Shown here piece by piece: positions 1 to 8,703 of a stretch of 10,758 nucleotides of DNA. Positions within the stretch are counted from its first letter, which is position 1. The number at the start of each line of letters is the position of its first letter. The DNA is from JBMZCV01 sp049613665 (GTDB taxonomy: Bacteria; Bacteroidota; Bacteroidia; Chitinophagales; UBA2359), in NCBI GenBank assembly GCA_049613665.1, contig JBMZCV010000170.1, positions 1 through 10,758 of the forward strand, written 5' to 3'. Below the pieces are notes generated by a model, which made no database searches, was not told where the DNA came from, and saw only the letters and a program-made list of their open reading frames with translations. Made by a program: the position numbers and the translations under genes.

Positions 1-12
1 ACATTTATAAGC

Positions 13-25
13 TACTGATAATCAA
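13..25 (+). repeat. 13-bp motif TACTGATAATCAA, partner of 7389-7401
   Basis: Exact reverse complement of the copy at 7389-7401. The 171 bp before the first gene hold this motif and AT-rich sequence; no exact TAnnTTTG promoter was seen there. Because it lies at the window edge, it could also belong to a gene further left. Confidence 0.35.
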
Positions 26-171
26 TAGTTTTATAGAGTAACAGGTCTATTATTCAACTCAAAAAAAACGTTGTATAACAATAAATAATCTTATTTTTTT
101 ACTGTTACTAAAAAGCCCATCGCTAAACAATTACAAAAAAAAGTTTTATTAGCTTCAAAAAAACAATTCCT

Positions 172-3100
172 ATGAAAAAATGTTTGCTTACACTTTTGTG
201 TATTACCTATTTTTCTTGCTTGTTTGCCCAAAACCTCGAAAGAAAATATCCTAGTGACAAGAACTCTCCTGTGTGGACACAACTAATGTATGCCGAGGAT
301 GCTGATGTTGATGCGGTTGTAAATGCTTATACAGCTTATTACAAAACGCACAAATTTGTCAAAAACTCACATACGCAATATTACAAACGCTGGCTACGGA
401 GCATTAGTCGAGATGTAGATGGCTTGCAATATGGCGAAAAAGACCCAAAAGCGGTTGCCAAAAGCACCGAAAAATACATTGAACGCTCTTTGCAACTGCG
501 AGCCGAAAAAGGCCCTACTTCTGCGTGGCAAGGCGTTGGCCCTTTCGACTTTGATAAAGAAGCCGAAAGCAGAAGTTATGCAGCAGGTGCAGCTCATGTC
601 TATGGCGTTGAACAAGCTATGAGCAATACCGATGTTTTATATGCAGGAACAGCAACTGCTGGCGTTTGGAAAACCACCGACAAAGGCGAAAATTGGACGC
701 TTATGACTGCTGATATGGCTTTAAATAGTGTTTTTGCTCTAGAAATAGACCATACCAACGAAAATGTCGTCTATTTTGAGGGCAATGGCAATGTTTATAA
801 AACAACAGATGGCGGCACAACATGGAACACAATTGGCGATGCTGCTTTTATGAGTGCTTCGCATAGTGCAAAAGACATTGTGATGCACCCAACAAATAAC
901 CAAGTTTTATTTTTATCTTCCAACAATGGCTTGTATCGCACCGATGATGCAGGCGATAATTGGACGCAAATTTTGGCAGGCAATTTTCAAGAAATTGAAT
1001 TTCACCCAACAGATTTAAGCATTATTTATGCTATTAAACAAATAGATAACAGAACAGAATTTTACAAATCGACAGATAGTGGTGCTTCTTTTAGCATAAA
1101 AATAGACGGTTGGCCTGGCGTAAGTTCTTCGACAACAAGTAACAATTTTAATGCCATAAAATTTGATGGTAATGTTGCAAACTATATAAGCACCACAAAT
1201 CTAGCACTGGGCGAGGGGAGTTTTGAAGAATTTACTATTGAAATGCTCGTAAAATCTACTGGCTGGACTGGCGACCCTGCTTTGCTATCTAATAAAAATT
1301 GGAGTAATGGAAACAATAAAGGTTTCATTTTGTCGGCAAATTCAAATGGTGCTTGGAAATTTAATATCGGTGATGGTTCTGGCAGAATCGACTTAGATGG
1401 TGGCACTATCAATGATGATAAATGGCATCACATTGCGGTTACTTATAGCTTAAATGGCGATAAAAAAGCCTATCATGATGGTGTACTAATATCGTCGGAA
1501 CAAGACACACTATTCAATAGTGTTGCAACAACATTTGACTTAGGATTTGGCCAAGATGGCACTTTAAACTATGGCTATGGTTTCGATGGTCAGATGGCAG
1601 ATGTGAGGGTTTGGAATACTGCTTTAGACCAAACAACTCTCAATCAATGGCGATGTGAAAATGTAGATAACTTGCACCCTAATTATGCTAATTTAACGAA
1701 TCATTGGCGTTTTAATGAAGGCAATGGTTCAAATTTTTTAGACAATATTGGAGCAAATAATGCGACTGCAAGCGGAACTTTAAATTGGCAAAATGCAAAC
1801 ATACGACAATGTATTACTTATGAATTTGCCGAAGGCGATGAGCAAGAACGAACCGAAATAGCAGTTTCTTTAGCTGCACCAAACAAAATATATGCTTTAG
1901 CAACAGGTAGTGCCAATGGAGGAAGTGGTTTGTATGGCATTTATGTGAGTGAAGATGCTGGCGAAACATGGACACGAAATTGTTGTGGGCCACAGCCAGC
2001 AGGTGCTCCTTCTGCTACCAATCAAAACCTAATGGCTTGGAGCGATGAAGGCACAGACGATGGCGGCCAATATTACTATGATGTAGCTTTTGATGTTTCG
2101 CCTACCAATGCCGACAGCTTATTTTTAGGCGGTGTCAATCTTTGGATTTCTGGCGATGGTGGCAATACTTTTGCTTGCCCATCTAAATGGAGTCATTCTA
2201 GCAAAGTAAACTATGTTCATGCCGATATTCACGATATACGCTTTTTTGGCGAAGATATTTGGATAGCCTGCGATGGAGGTATTTTTTATTCTGATAATGG
2301 TGGTGCAACTTTTCCTCGAAAAATGAAAGGCATTCAAGGCACAGATTTTTGGGGTTTTGGCACAGGATTTTGGGACGGAGAAGTGATGCTAGGCGGAACT
2401 TATCACAACGGTACACTTTTGAAAGACAACAATGTGTATGACAATGGTTGGTTAAGCACAGATGGCGGCGACAACATTAGAGGTTTTAGCAATTTTGGAA
2501 AAGACAGAGTAGTTTTTAGCGATTATAACAAAAAAACACTTTCTGGCGACCGCACAGTTGGCATTTCAACAGTTGGTTACGAGAAAAAACCAAATGCCTC
2601 TTATATCATTGGCGAATCTAGCGAGTGGATATATGACCCTCGTTGTTTCAATATTGTTTATTCAGGCAATGAAACCAGCTTGTGGCGTTCGGAAAATGAC
2701 GGTGCTAGTTTTGAACTTGTGTATGATTTTGGCGAAAAAGTAACTGCTATTGAAATTGCATGGACAAACCCAGACATCATGTATGTTGCTACTTGGGATA
2801 GCTATTGGGGAGGAGGAAAAAAAGTATGGCGAACTGCTGACGCTGGCCAAACTTGGACAAATATTACCCCTGTAAGCAGTTGGATAGCCTTTGATATTGC
2901 GGTAAGTAGCTACGATGCAAATATCGTTTGGGTCATAAAAGCGGCACAAAGAGCAAGCGATGCCAGCAATGGAAATAAAGTATATTATTCGACAGATGGC
3001 GGTGCAAATTGGACAAATATCACCACGCCAGATTTAGACGATGAATATTTAACCAATATCGTACATCAAAGAGGAAGCGATGGCGGCATTTATATTGGCA

Positions 3101-4713
3101 CAAGAAGAGCTGTTTATTACAAAAACAATAGCATGAGCAATTTTGTATTGTTCAATAATAATTTGCCACTTAGCACATACTCGACAAAATTAGTAACTTA
3201 TTATAGAGGTGGAAAAATCAGAAATGGAACAAATAGAAGTGCTTACGAATGTGATTTTTATGAGCAAACGCCACCTGCCGCACAAATTGCAGCCGACCGT
3301 TTTGATGTAACTTGTTTAGACAATCAAATTCAATTTGTCGACCATTCAGCAGTAAGTGGGCAAGGCACAACTTGGTATTGGGAATTTGAAAACGGAACAC
3401 CTAGCACTTCTACACTTCGCAACCCTCTTATAAGTTATGATATGATAGGTTCGCACGATGTAACATTGACCGTAACTGATGCTTTTGGCACAAATACACA
3501 AACTTATACTGATTTCATTAATTTTACTGATGAATTGGTAGCCATTCCTTTGGCAGAAGATTTTGAAACAGCCGATATTATTCCAACTTCTTGGACATCA
3601 ACAGGCAGTTTTGCATGGCAAGAAATAACGATGGCTGATAGCACAACAGCAAATTGCGAAACAAGTAATGCCATTTGGGTCAATCACTATGGCATCAATT
3701 CGGTAGGCGAAGAAGGCTATTTAACAACAAATTCATACGATTTGAGCAATGCACAAGATGCTGTTTTGTCTTATGATTATGCTTATGCACGTTGGGGCGG
3801 AGGCTACAATGATGGATTTAGAGCAGAAGTTTCGTCCAATTGTGGGCAAACATGGGATATTTTATTTGATAAAGCAGGTGCAGAATTGGCAACCGCACCA
3901 GACAATCAATCGTCATGGATACCTACTTGCAACGATTGGCGACACGTTGAGTTAAACTTAGGCGACTATGCTGGCATGTCTATCAAAGTGCGTTTGGTAG
4001 GCGTAAATGCTTGGGGAAACAATTTTTATTTAGACAATATAAATATTACGCCTTTCTCTCGCTTTCGTGCCAATGTGCTGTTAGAAGGTGCTTATGATGC
4101 AGGCACAAACACGATGAATACTGCCTTAAATCCTCAATTGCCTTTGTCGCAGCCTTACAATACTGCACCTTGGAACTATGATGGCCGTGAAAGTGTGGAA
4201 ACAATGCCCGCAGACATCGTTGATTGGGTGATGGTAGAAGCACGAAACAGCAATGACAATTCGCAAGTTGTGGCGAGTACAGCCGCTTTGTTGCGAAACG
4301 ATGGTGCGATTTTGCATACCGATGGCAAAGAAGGAGCAGCATTGTTTGGCTTAGACGATATGCAAGATTATTATTTTGTAGTCAGACATCGCAATCACGT
4401 TGATGTGATAACGCAAAATACTTTGAATGCAAATATAAATACGACTTATAATTTGGCCGATGCCAACAACATTTTTATGGGTACAAATCAGCTTGCAGAA
4501 GTTTCGACAGGCATTTTTGCGATGAAAGCAGGAGATTTTGATGGCAACAATATTGTTACAGTAGCCGACTTTAATATCTATTTGATGGAGGTTAGCGGTT
4601 TGAATGATTATTTAAGCTCCGACTGCACACTTGATGCTATTGTTAGTGTTGCAGATTACAATGCTTATATCACTAATGCTAGTGTTATTGGTGTGAGTGC
4701 GGTGAGGTTTTAG
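172..4713 (+). CDS. Secreted multidomain Asp-box beta-propeller protein with LamG, PKD and dockerin-like tail
   Basis: Probable exported or cell-surface protein of 1513 residues; no enzyme active site was recognised. Residues 1-20 form a signal peptide (MKK, hydrophobic core, likely cut near FAQ). Asp-box motifs (S/T-x-D-x-G-x-x-W/F) lie near residues 168, 211, 257, 300, 593, 660, 707, 888 and 940, the pattern of BNR/sortilin (VPS10-like) beta-propellers. A LamG/concanavalin-like jelly-roll (about 327-494, with a KWHHIAVTY core) is inserted between propeller repeats. Then come a PKD domain (about 1034-1118, WYWEFENGTPS), a second jelly-roll resembling MAM or 'choice-of-anchor' domains (about 1124-1293), and a Bacteroidota-type C-terminal module (about 1298-1443, with DWVMVEAR and RHRNHVDV). 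The tail (1453-1507) has two EF-hand-like loops, DFDGNNIVTVAD and DCTLDAIVSVAD, as in dockerins. No typical type IX sorting domain was recognised at the end. The ATG at 172 is chosen because it gives the signal peptide directly. The gene stands alone. Domain calls are from motif recognition; ligand and role are unknown. Confidence 0.93.
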   Translation: MKKCLLTLLCITYFSCLFAQNLERKYPSDKNSPVWTQLMYAEDADVDAVVNAYTAYYKTHKFVKNSHTQYYKRWLRSISRDVDGLQYGEKDPKAVAKSTEKYIERSLQLRAEKGPTSAWQGVGPFDFDKEAESRSYAAGAAHVYGVEQAMSNTDVLYAGTATAGVWKTTDKGENWTLMTADMALNSVFALEIDHTNENVVYFEGNGNVYKTTDGGTTWNTIGDAAFMSASHSAKDIVMHPTNNQVLFLSSNNGLYRTDDAGDNWTQILAGNFQEIEFHPTDLSIIYAIKQIDNRTEFYKSTDSGASFSIKIDGWPGVSSSTTSNNFNAIKFDGNVANYISTTNLALGEGSFEEFTIEMLVKSTGWTGDPALLSNKNWSNGNNKGFILSANSNGAWKFNIGDGSGRIDLDGGTINDDKWHHIAVTYSLNGDKKAYHDGVLISSEQDTLFNSVATTFDLGFGQDGTLNYGYGFDGQMADVRVWNTALDQTTLNQWRCENVDNLHPNYANLTNHWRFNEGNGSNFLDNIGANNATASGTLNWQNANIRQCITYEFAEGDEQERTEIAVSLAAPNKIYALATGSANGGSGLYGIYVSEDAGETWTRNCCGPQPAGAPSATNQNLMAWSDEGTDDGGQYYYDVAFDVSPTNADSLFLGGVNLWISGDGGNTFACPSKWSHSSKVNYVHADIHDIRFFGEDIWIACDGGIFYSDNGGATFPRKMKGIQGTDFWGFGTGFWDGEVMLGGTYHNGTLLKDNNVYDNGWLSTDGGDNIRGFSNFGKDRVVFSDYNKKTLSGDRTVGISTVGYEKKPNASYIIGESSEWIYDPRCFNIVYSGNETSLWRSENDGASFELVYDFGEKVTAIEIAWTNPDIMYVATWDSYWGGGKKVWRTADAGQTWTNITPVSSWIAFDIAVSSYDANIVWVIKAAQRASDASNGNKVYYSTDGGANWTNITTPDLDDEYLTNIVHQRGSDGGIYIGTRRAVYYKNNSMSNFVLFNNNLPLSTYSTKLVTYYRGGKIRNGTNRSAYECDFYEQTPPAAQIAADRFDVTCLDNQIQFVDHSAVSGQGTTWYWEFENGTPSTSTLRNPLISYDMIGSHDVTLTVTDAFGTNTQTYTDFINFTDELVAIPLAEDFETADIIPTSWTSTGSFAWQEITMADSTTANCETSNAIWVNHYGINSVGEEGYLTTNSYDLSNAQDAVLSYDYAYARWGGGYNDGFRAEVSSNCGQTWDILFDKAGAELATAPDNQSSWIPTCNDWRHVELNLGDYAGMSIKVRLVGVNAWGNNFYLDNINITPFSRFRANVLLEGAYDAGTNTMNTALNPQLPLSQPYNTAPWNYDGRESVETMPADIVDWVMVEARNSNDNSQVVASTAALLRNDGAILHTDGKEGAALFGLDDMQDYYFVVRHRNHVDVITQNTLNANINTTYNLADANNIFMGTNQLAEVSTGIFAMKAGDFDGNNIVTVADFNIYLMEVSGLNDYLSSDCTLDAIVSVADYNAYITNASVIGVSAVRF

Positions 4714-4740
4714 ATTTTTGTTTTATTTTTTAATATAAAA

Positions 4741-4778
4741 AAAAGGCACATTTAATACAATTGTTAAATGTGCCTTTT
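4741..4778. terminator. Rho-independent (probably bidirectional) terminator hairpin between convergent genes
   Basis: A perfect 15-bp inverted repeat, AAAAGGCACATTTAA at 4741-4755 and TTAAATGTGCCTTTT at 4764-4778, encloses an 8-nt loop. Read on the minus strand, the stem is followed by an uninterrupted T run (the A run just left of the stem), so it fits best as the terminator of the gene ending at 4868. Read on the plus strand it sits 27 bp after the stop of the long secreted-protein gene, but its T tract is broken by CC. It may therefore serve both genes. Confidence 0.88.
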
Positions 4779-4867
4779 CCTTTGAATTATTTTTTAATAA
4801 GCCGTTGTAGAAAACCAAATATTAAGAAAACCATTTTCATCAATAGCTTTTGAGACAAAAAACTATA

Positions 4868-5692
4868 CTATTTGTGGTTTTGTTTTTCGCTCAACAACTT
4901 CAACAAATTTTGAGCCGTTTCTTTGCCAGCGTTTTGATTTTGTCCAGTAACTATCCTGCCATCTACTACCGTTAAGTCTGCAAACAAATCTAGCAAAGAT
5001 GTTTTGCATTCAAATCTAGCACCTAGCTTTCTAAGCTCTGTTTCTGGGTGCAAAGGCGTTTGCGACACCATGAGTTCCTTGATTTGCTTATCCGTAACAG
5101 CCGTGACATGTTTGCCTTGCATCAAAGGTTTGCCATCTTCATCTTTCGCCTTCAAAAACCCTAACGCACCATGACAAACCGAGCCTAAAATCGCATCATT
5201 GGCATAAGCAGCCGTTAATTTTTCGCCCAAAATTTCCGAATAACCCAAATCGTAAGCCGCTCCCCAGCCTCCTGCAAAAAAGATAATATCGTACTTCAAA
5301 AAATCGACATCATCAATTTTCGATGAATCATTAGCTTTCGCCAAAGCATCGCCATCTTTCAAAAAACGCTTATCGCTTTCGGTAGTCAAAGGCCAGATTA
5401 TCGACATTTTTTCTATCGGTATTTTTCCACCTTTCATGCTCGCCAAATCTACCTGCATATTGGCATCTAAAAATTCGTAGTAAGGCACAGTCATTTCAGA
5501 AGCATAAACGCCTGTCGGTTTCGCATTTTTTTTGTCGCCCAAAAAAGCCTGACTTGTCGTGATAATCAATGCTTTTGAGTTTGGCAAATCATAAGTTTCG
5601 CCTTCATAATGTGGATGTACGCCCAACATTTGTATGATTTTTGGCAGAAAAAAAAGTAAGATAACAAGAAGTATTAGAATTGGAATAAGCAT
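4868..5692 (-). CDS. Membrane-anchored type 1 glutamine amidotransferase-like protein (DJ-1/PfpI, Hsp31-like)
   Basis: A 274-residue member of the DJ-1/PfpI superfamily, closest by motif to the Hsp31-like branch, whose characterised members act as glutathione-independent glyoxalases, chaperones or deglycase-like enzymes. Visible are the nucleophile elbow GSVCHG with Cys173-His174, the acidic-pocket motif GVYASEMTVPYYEF with Glu66, and the C-terminal signature VVDGRIVTGQNQNAG (about 242-256). Residues 2-18 are a stretch of aliphatic and aromatic residues that forms one transmembrane anchor or uncleaved signal, which the soluble family members lack. The glycine motif reads FFAGGWGAAYD (138-148), where relatives that I recall have GGHG; the His-to-Trp change may alter substrate choice. 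The gene lies 106 bp downstream of the helical-protein gene on the same strand, so co-transcription is possible. It ends 90 bp from the terminator at 4741-4778. No clear promoter was seen in the 106-bp gap. The fold is confident; the reaction is not. Confidence 0.92.
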   Translation of the reverse strand: MLIPILILLVILLFFLPKIIQMLGVHPHYEGETYDLPNSKALIITTSQAFLGDKKNAKPTGVYASEMTVPYYEFLDANMQVDLASMKGGKIPIEKMSIIWPLTTESDKRFLKDGDALAKANDSSKIDDVDFLKYDIIFFAGGWGAAYDLGYSEILGEKLTAAYANDAILGSVCHGALGFLKAKDEDGKPLMQGKHVTAVTDKQIKELMVSQTPLHPETELRKLGARFECKTSLLDLFADLTVVDGRIVTGQNQNAGKETAQNLLKLLSEKQNHK

Positions 5693-5798
5693 ATTAGTTT
5701 TTAGTTTTTAGTGAGTTTTTACGAAAAAAATGATTACAAAAGATATAATTTGGTTCAATTATTTTGTTGTTGTTCAGTACGTTTGAATTTGGACATTT

Positions 5799-7346
5799 TC
5801 AACCACCAATTCCATTATTCCGAAAATAAACTTCCTTAAAATCTTCATTTTTCAGCTTACTTTCTAGCCAGCAAATCACATCAAAAGCATTCAAAAAAGC
5901 CTTTTCTCTTGGATTATTCGCTACAATAGCTTTCATGTTGTGCCATGACTTTTCGGCTTTTTTCAAAAAATCTCTTTCACTTGTGCTATTCATACCTTTT
6001 TTTATCAACTTCAAAAGTGCGGCTTCCATTTCAAACTTTCGCTCTTTGCTCCTCAAAAAATCATAAAAATTGCGGAGTTGATATTCCAATAAATCCAGCT
6101 CATCTGTTTCGAGCAAAATGATAGATTCCATACTCCAAATCGCTATTTCTATATCGAAACGAATGCCGAGATGCCTGTTATTTTTGAGCCAATTGATATA
6201 TTTTTGACTCTGTTCATAATTTTTATTGAAAAAAGCACCCAAAACCATATAATAAGCCAAAGATACTTTCCTAAAATTATGAACAAAGTTTTCTTTAATA
6301 AGCAGAGCAAATTCTGGATACAAATCCTTAAATAATTCTGTTTTTTTACTCAAAATAGCATAAATACTTTTCAAATACAAATCTATGCTTCGTTTAAGAT
6401 TATTATTGTCGGTTTTATACGTTTTTATCTGTTCAAAAATAGGATAATTTTTCTCAAACAAAGGCAAATTAACAGAAAGCAAACAAGCTTGTAAGAAGCT
6501 ATCGAAAAGGCTCAAATATTTTTTTGTCAATTTTTTACTTAGTTTTTTGTTGGGCCTATAGTTTTCAATCGTTTTTTCGCAAATAACGATAACGGCTTTC
6601 ACATCGCCCAACAAAAAATGCACACCGCTCAAAGATATGGCTTTATCTATCAAAGAAGTATTGAGAAGCGGCTGTTCGTCAAACTGAAAAATGTCTTGCG
6701 ATTTTATTTCATCGAGTCGTTTCAAATCTGCTACCGAGCGAGGAATACCAATTGTCTTTTGAAAATGCAGCAATTGATGTGAAGCAACATCTACCTTGTG
6801 CTTGTTGATGAGCAACTTAATATCGCTTTCTATTTCTTGCACAATTTTATTTTCTTGAAAGTCTTTGGTATATTTTCTCGAAACAATGTCATACAAAAAT
6901 ATTTTAGATTTAATATTGAGCAACAATTCAATTTGCTCTAGCTCTGCGGCCAATTTTGCGGCACGCTCTAAAATATTTTTGGCATCATAAAACAAGTTTC
7001 GCCGACTTAGACTTTCTGCATAGGCGATATATGAAAAAATCTTGTCCAAATCGCTATGTTTTTTGTCGAACTCTCGCAACGCTTCTAGCAACAATTGCAA
7101 CAAACGAGATTTGGTAGCTACATAATTTTTGTTAGGATATTTTTTAACAAATTTGTTTATCAAAATACTTTCATTTACAGCTTCAGATGCTTCGTTGGTT
7201 TTCAGATATTTGCTGATGAGATTAAACAAAAAGATGAGTTCATGTTCTGGTTTGAGTTGTTTTTGGCTAATTTTTTTGAAATACGACTTCTCTATCGCTT
7301 TCAAACTGCCTATCATTCTAAAAATTTGGTCTTTTTTGAGTATCAT
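5799..7346 (-). CDS. All-helical hypothetical protein, Bacteroidota-type family of unknown function
   Basis: A 515-residue, lysine- and leucine-rich protein, apparently entirely alpha-helical, without signal peptide or transmembrane segment, hence probably cytoplasmic. The N-terminus (IFRMIGSLKAIEKSYFKKIS, about residues 8-27) resembles the 'LIxSLxxxEKxYFK' opening that I recall from a widespread family of roughly 500-residue uncharacterised Bacteroidota proteins. The rest has amphipathic helix pairs spaced like TPR-type solenoids (for example about 116-135, NLFYDAKNILERAAKLAAEL), but no repeat fits the TPR consensus well. No catalytic motif was seen. It is the first gene of a possible two-gene minus-strand unit with the DJ-1/PfpI-like gene. 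Its start lies 148 bp from the start region of the divergent lipoprotein gene, so regulatory sequence may be shared. A 13-bp motif 43 bp upstream of its start recurs at the left edge of the window. Function unknown. Confidence 0.88.
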   Translation of the reverse strand: MILKKDQIFRMIGSLKAIEKSYFKKISQKQLKPEHELIFLFNLISKYLKTNEASEAVNESILINKFVKKYPNKNYVATKSRLLQLLLEALREFDKKHSDLDKIFSYIAYAESLSRRNLFYDAKNILERAAKLAAELEQIELLLNIKSKIFLYDIVSRKYTKDFQENKIVQEIESDIKLLINKHKVDVASHQLLHFQKTIGIPRSVADLKRLDEIKSQDIFQFDEQPLLNTSLIDKAISLSGVHFLLGDVKAVIVICEKTIENYRPNKKLSKKLTKKYLSLFDSFLQACLLSVNLPLFEKNYPIFEQIKTYKTDNNNLKRSIDLYLKSIYAILSKKTELFKDLYPEFALLIKENFVHNFRKVSLAYYMVLGAFFNKNYEQSQKYINWLKNNRHLGIRFDIEIAIWSMESIILLETDELDLLEYQLRNFYDFLRSKERKFEMEAALLKLIKKGMNSTSERDFLKKAEKSWHNMKAIVANNPREKAFLNAFDVICWLESKLKNEDFKEVYFRNNGIGG

Positions 7347-7388
7347 AAAAGGGTTTTGAAATGAAATGTTTGCAAAACAGTTAAAATG

Positions 7389-7401
7389 TTGATTATCAGT
7401 A
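7389..7401 (-). repeat. 13-bp motif TTGATTATCAGTA, inverted relative to 13-25
   Basis: The reverse complement, TACTGATAATCAA, occurs at 13-25. Read on the minus strand, the copy here lies 43 bp upstream of the start of the helical-protein gene and points toward it. The copy at 13-25 lies about 147 bp upstream of the secreted-protein gene and points the same way relative to that gene. It could be a shared upstream promoter or binding element, or chance in AT-rich DNA. Confidence 0.35.
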
Positions 7402-7449
7402 AGTTACAATAAATAACAAATGAAAAAATGTTTGCTCAAAATGAAATAC

Positions 7450-7478
7450 TTTGGCAAATTCCGTTTTTTTTAATTTTG
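7450..7478 (+). promoter_or_regulatory. Bacteroidota-type promoter of the beta-helix lipoprotein gene
   Basis: TTTG at 7450-7453 and TAATTTTG at 7471-7478 match the -33 (TTTG) and -7 (TAnnTTTG) elements of the primary sigma factor in Bacteroidota, separated by 17 bp. Transcription would begin around 7485, giving an untranslated leader of about 37 nt before the ATG at 7522. It lies in the divergent gap and faces the lipoprotein gene. The match is exact at all fixed positions, but AT-rich sequence makes chance matches possible. Confidence 0.6.
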
Positions 7479-7521
7479 CAAAGCCTATATTTTTGTGAAC
7501 ATTAAAACTAAAATTTTTATT

Positions 7522-8703
7522 ATGCAAAACAAAACATTTATTTATTTATTTTTTGGCTTTTTAACAATTGCTAGTTTGTTCACTTCTTGTAAAAAAGACC
7601 CAGTTGTATTAGCAGAAACTTTAGAGTGCGATGCGTTCGCAAGCAATACTACTTTGATTAATCACAAGGATAGACCTGTGGATTATATCATTGATTGCGA
7701 AATGGAAGCAACTGCTGATATTGTGATAGAAGCTGGCGTAGTCATTGAATTTTCGCAAAATGCAGGTATTGAAATAGAAGATGGCGGCTCGCTAAAAATA
7801 GAAGGCAATGCCGACGAAATTGTGACGCTAACAGGCGTTGATGAAGATAAAGGCTCTTGGAAAGGATTGTTGTTTGACTCTAACAATACGAACAACCAAT
7901 TAAAATTTGTAGATATTTCTTATGCTGGTGGTGGAGCTTTCAATTCAAATAATGATGAAGGCAGTATTATTGTGTGGGCAGATGCAAAATTGAGTATGGA
8001 GAGTGTAAATGTGAAAAATAGTGCAGCTTATGGCTTAAATGCCACTTATGTCAACTCAGAAATCACGATGAACAACTGTACGTTTCGCACTTGCGATAAT
8101 GCACCTATCATGGTTTTGCCCGCCTACATTGGTTTTATGAATGCCACAAATAGTTATTCAGGAAATGCTAAGAACTATGTGAAAGTAGAAATCAACACAG
8201 ACGAAATCAAAACAGATATGACAATCGAGGCTTTAGATGTACCGTATCGCATTACTTCAAACAATACCTTTTTCGAGCATTTGGTCATTGCTGAAGGCAC
8301 AACAACTATCAATACAGATGTCGTTATGGAATTTGAAGATGGAACAGGCTTGTATGTCGATGATGATGGCGGTCTTTCGGTGCAATCTAGTGGTCAAGTC
8401 ACTTTTACGGGCGTAACAAAAACGGCTGGTGCTTGGAAAGGCTTGTATTTTCAGTTTACGCAAAAAAGCAATTTGTTAGATAATGTGTTAATTGAATATG
8501 CTGGCAGCGATTATGAAGGAACAAATCAAGCTATTGGCATGTGGAGCGACCCTAAATTAGCTTTATCAAATGTCACTTTCAAAGATATTCAAGGTTGTGC
8601 TATCATTGATTATAACAATACATCAGACGACCCAAATCCGAATTATACAGCGACCAACAATATGCTTGTTAGTGTTTCTGATGGCGAAATGTGTTTTCTG
8701 TAA
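7522..8703 (+). CDS. Secreted lipoprotein with duplicated right-handed beta-helix-like repeats
   Basis: A 393-residue lipoprotein. The signal peptide (MQNKTFIYLFFGFLTIAS) ends in a lipobox, LFTSC, with Cys23 as the lipidated residue followed by KKDP. The body is rich in short beta-strands and Asn, Gly and Asp turns, as in pectin-lyase-like parallel beta-helices. It contains two related halves. The first runs from about residue 50 (IIDCEMEATADIVIEAGVVI) and the second from about 245 (YRITSNNTFFEHLVIAEG). Each holds a 'GxGxxIEDGGSLxI...G'-like segment and a 'TGV...GxWKGLxF' segment (SWKGLLFD near 121-128, AWKGLYFQ near 314-321). No polysaccharide-lyase catalytic residues were recognised, so binding or scaffolding at the cell surface is as likely as enzyme activity. 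An in-frame GTG at 7495 would extend it by nine residues; the ATG at 7522 is preferred because it gives a normal-length signal peptide and lies beyond the predicted transcription start. No terminator with a T tract follows. Confidence 0.9.
   Translation: MQNKTFIYLFFGFLTIASLFTSCKKDPVVLAETLECDAFASNTTLINHKDRPVDYIIDCEMEATADIVIEAGVVIEFSQNAGIEIEDGGSLKIEGNADEIVTLTGVDEDKGSWKGLLFDSNNTNNQLKFVDISYAGGGAFNSNNDEGSIIVWADAKLSMESVNVKNSAAYGLNATYVNSEITMNNCTFRTCDNAPIMVLPAYIGFMNATNSYSGNAKNYVKVEINTDEIKTDMTIEALDVPYRITSNNTFFEHLVIAEGTTTINTDVVMEFEDGTGLYVDDDGGLSVQSSGQVTFTGVTKTAGAWKGLYFQFTQKSNLLDNVLIEYAGSDYEGTNQAIGMWSDPKLALSNVTFKDIQGCAIIDYNNTSDDPNPNYTATNNMLVSVSDGEMCFL

Noticed and set aside
5737..5745. Possible minus-strand -7 element (TATCTTTTG) before the DJ-1/PfpI-like gene
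   Set aside because: It has one extra T against TAnnTTTG and no TTTG at a suitable distance.
7420..7473. A 17-codon frame opening with the same 16 bases (TGAAAAAATGTTTGCT) as the start of the secreted-protein gene
   Set aside because: It ends inside the predicted promoter of the lipoprotein gene and encodes no convincing peptide. The shared bases are a common Lys-Lys signal-peptide opening.
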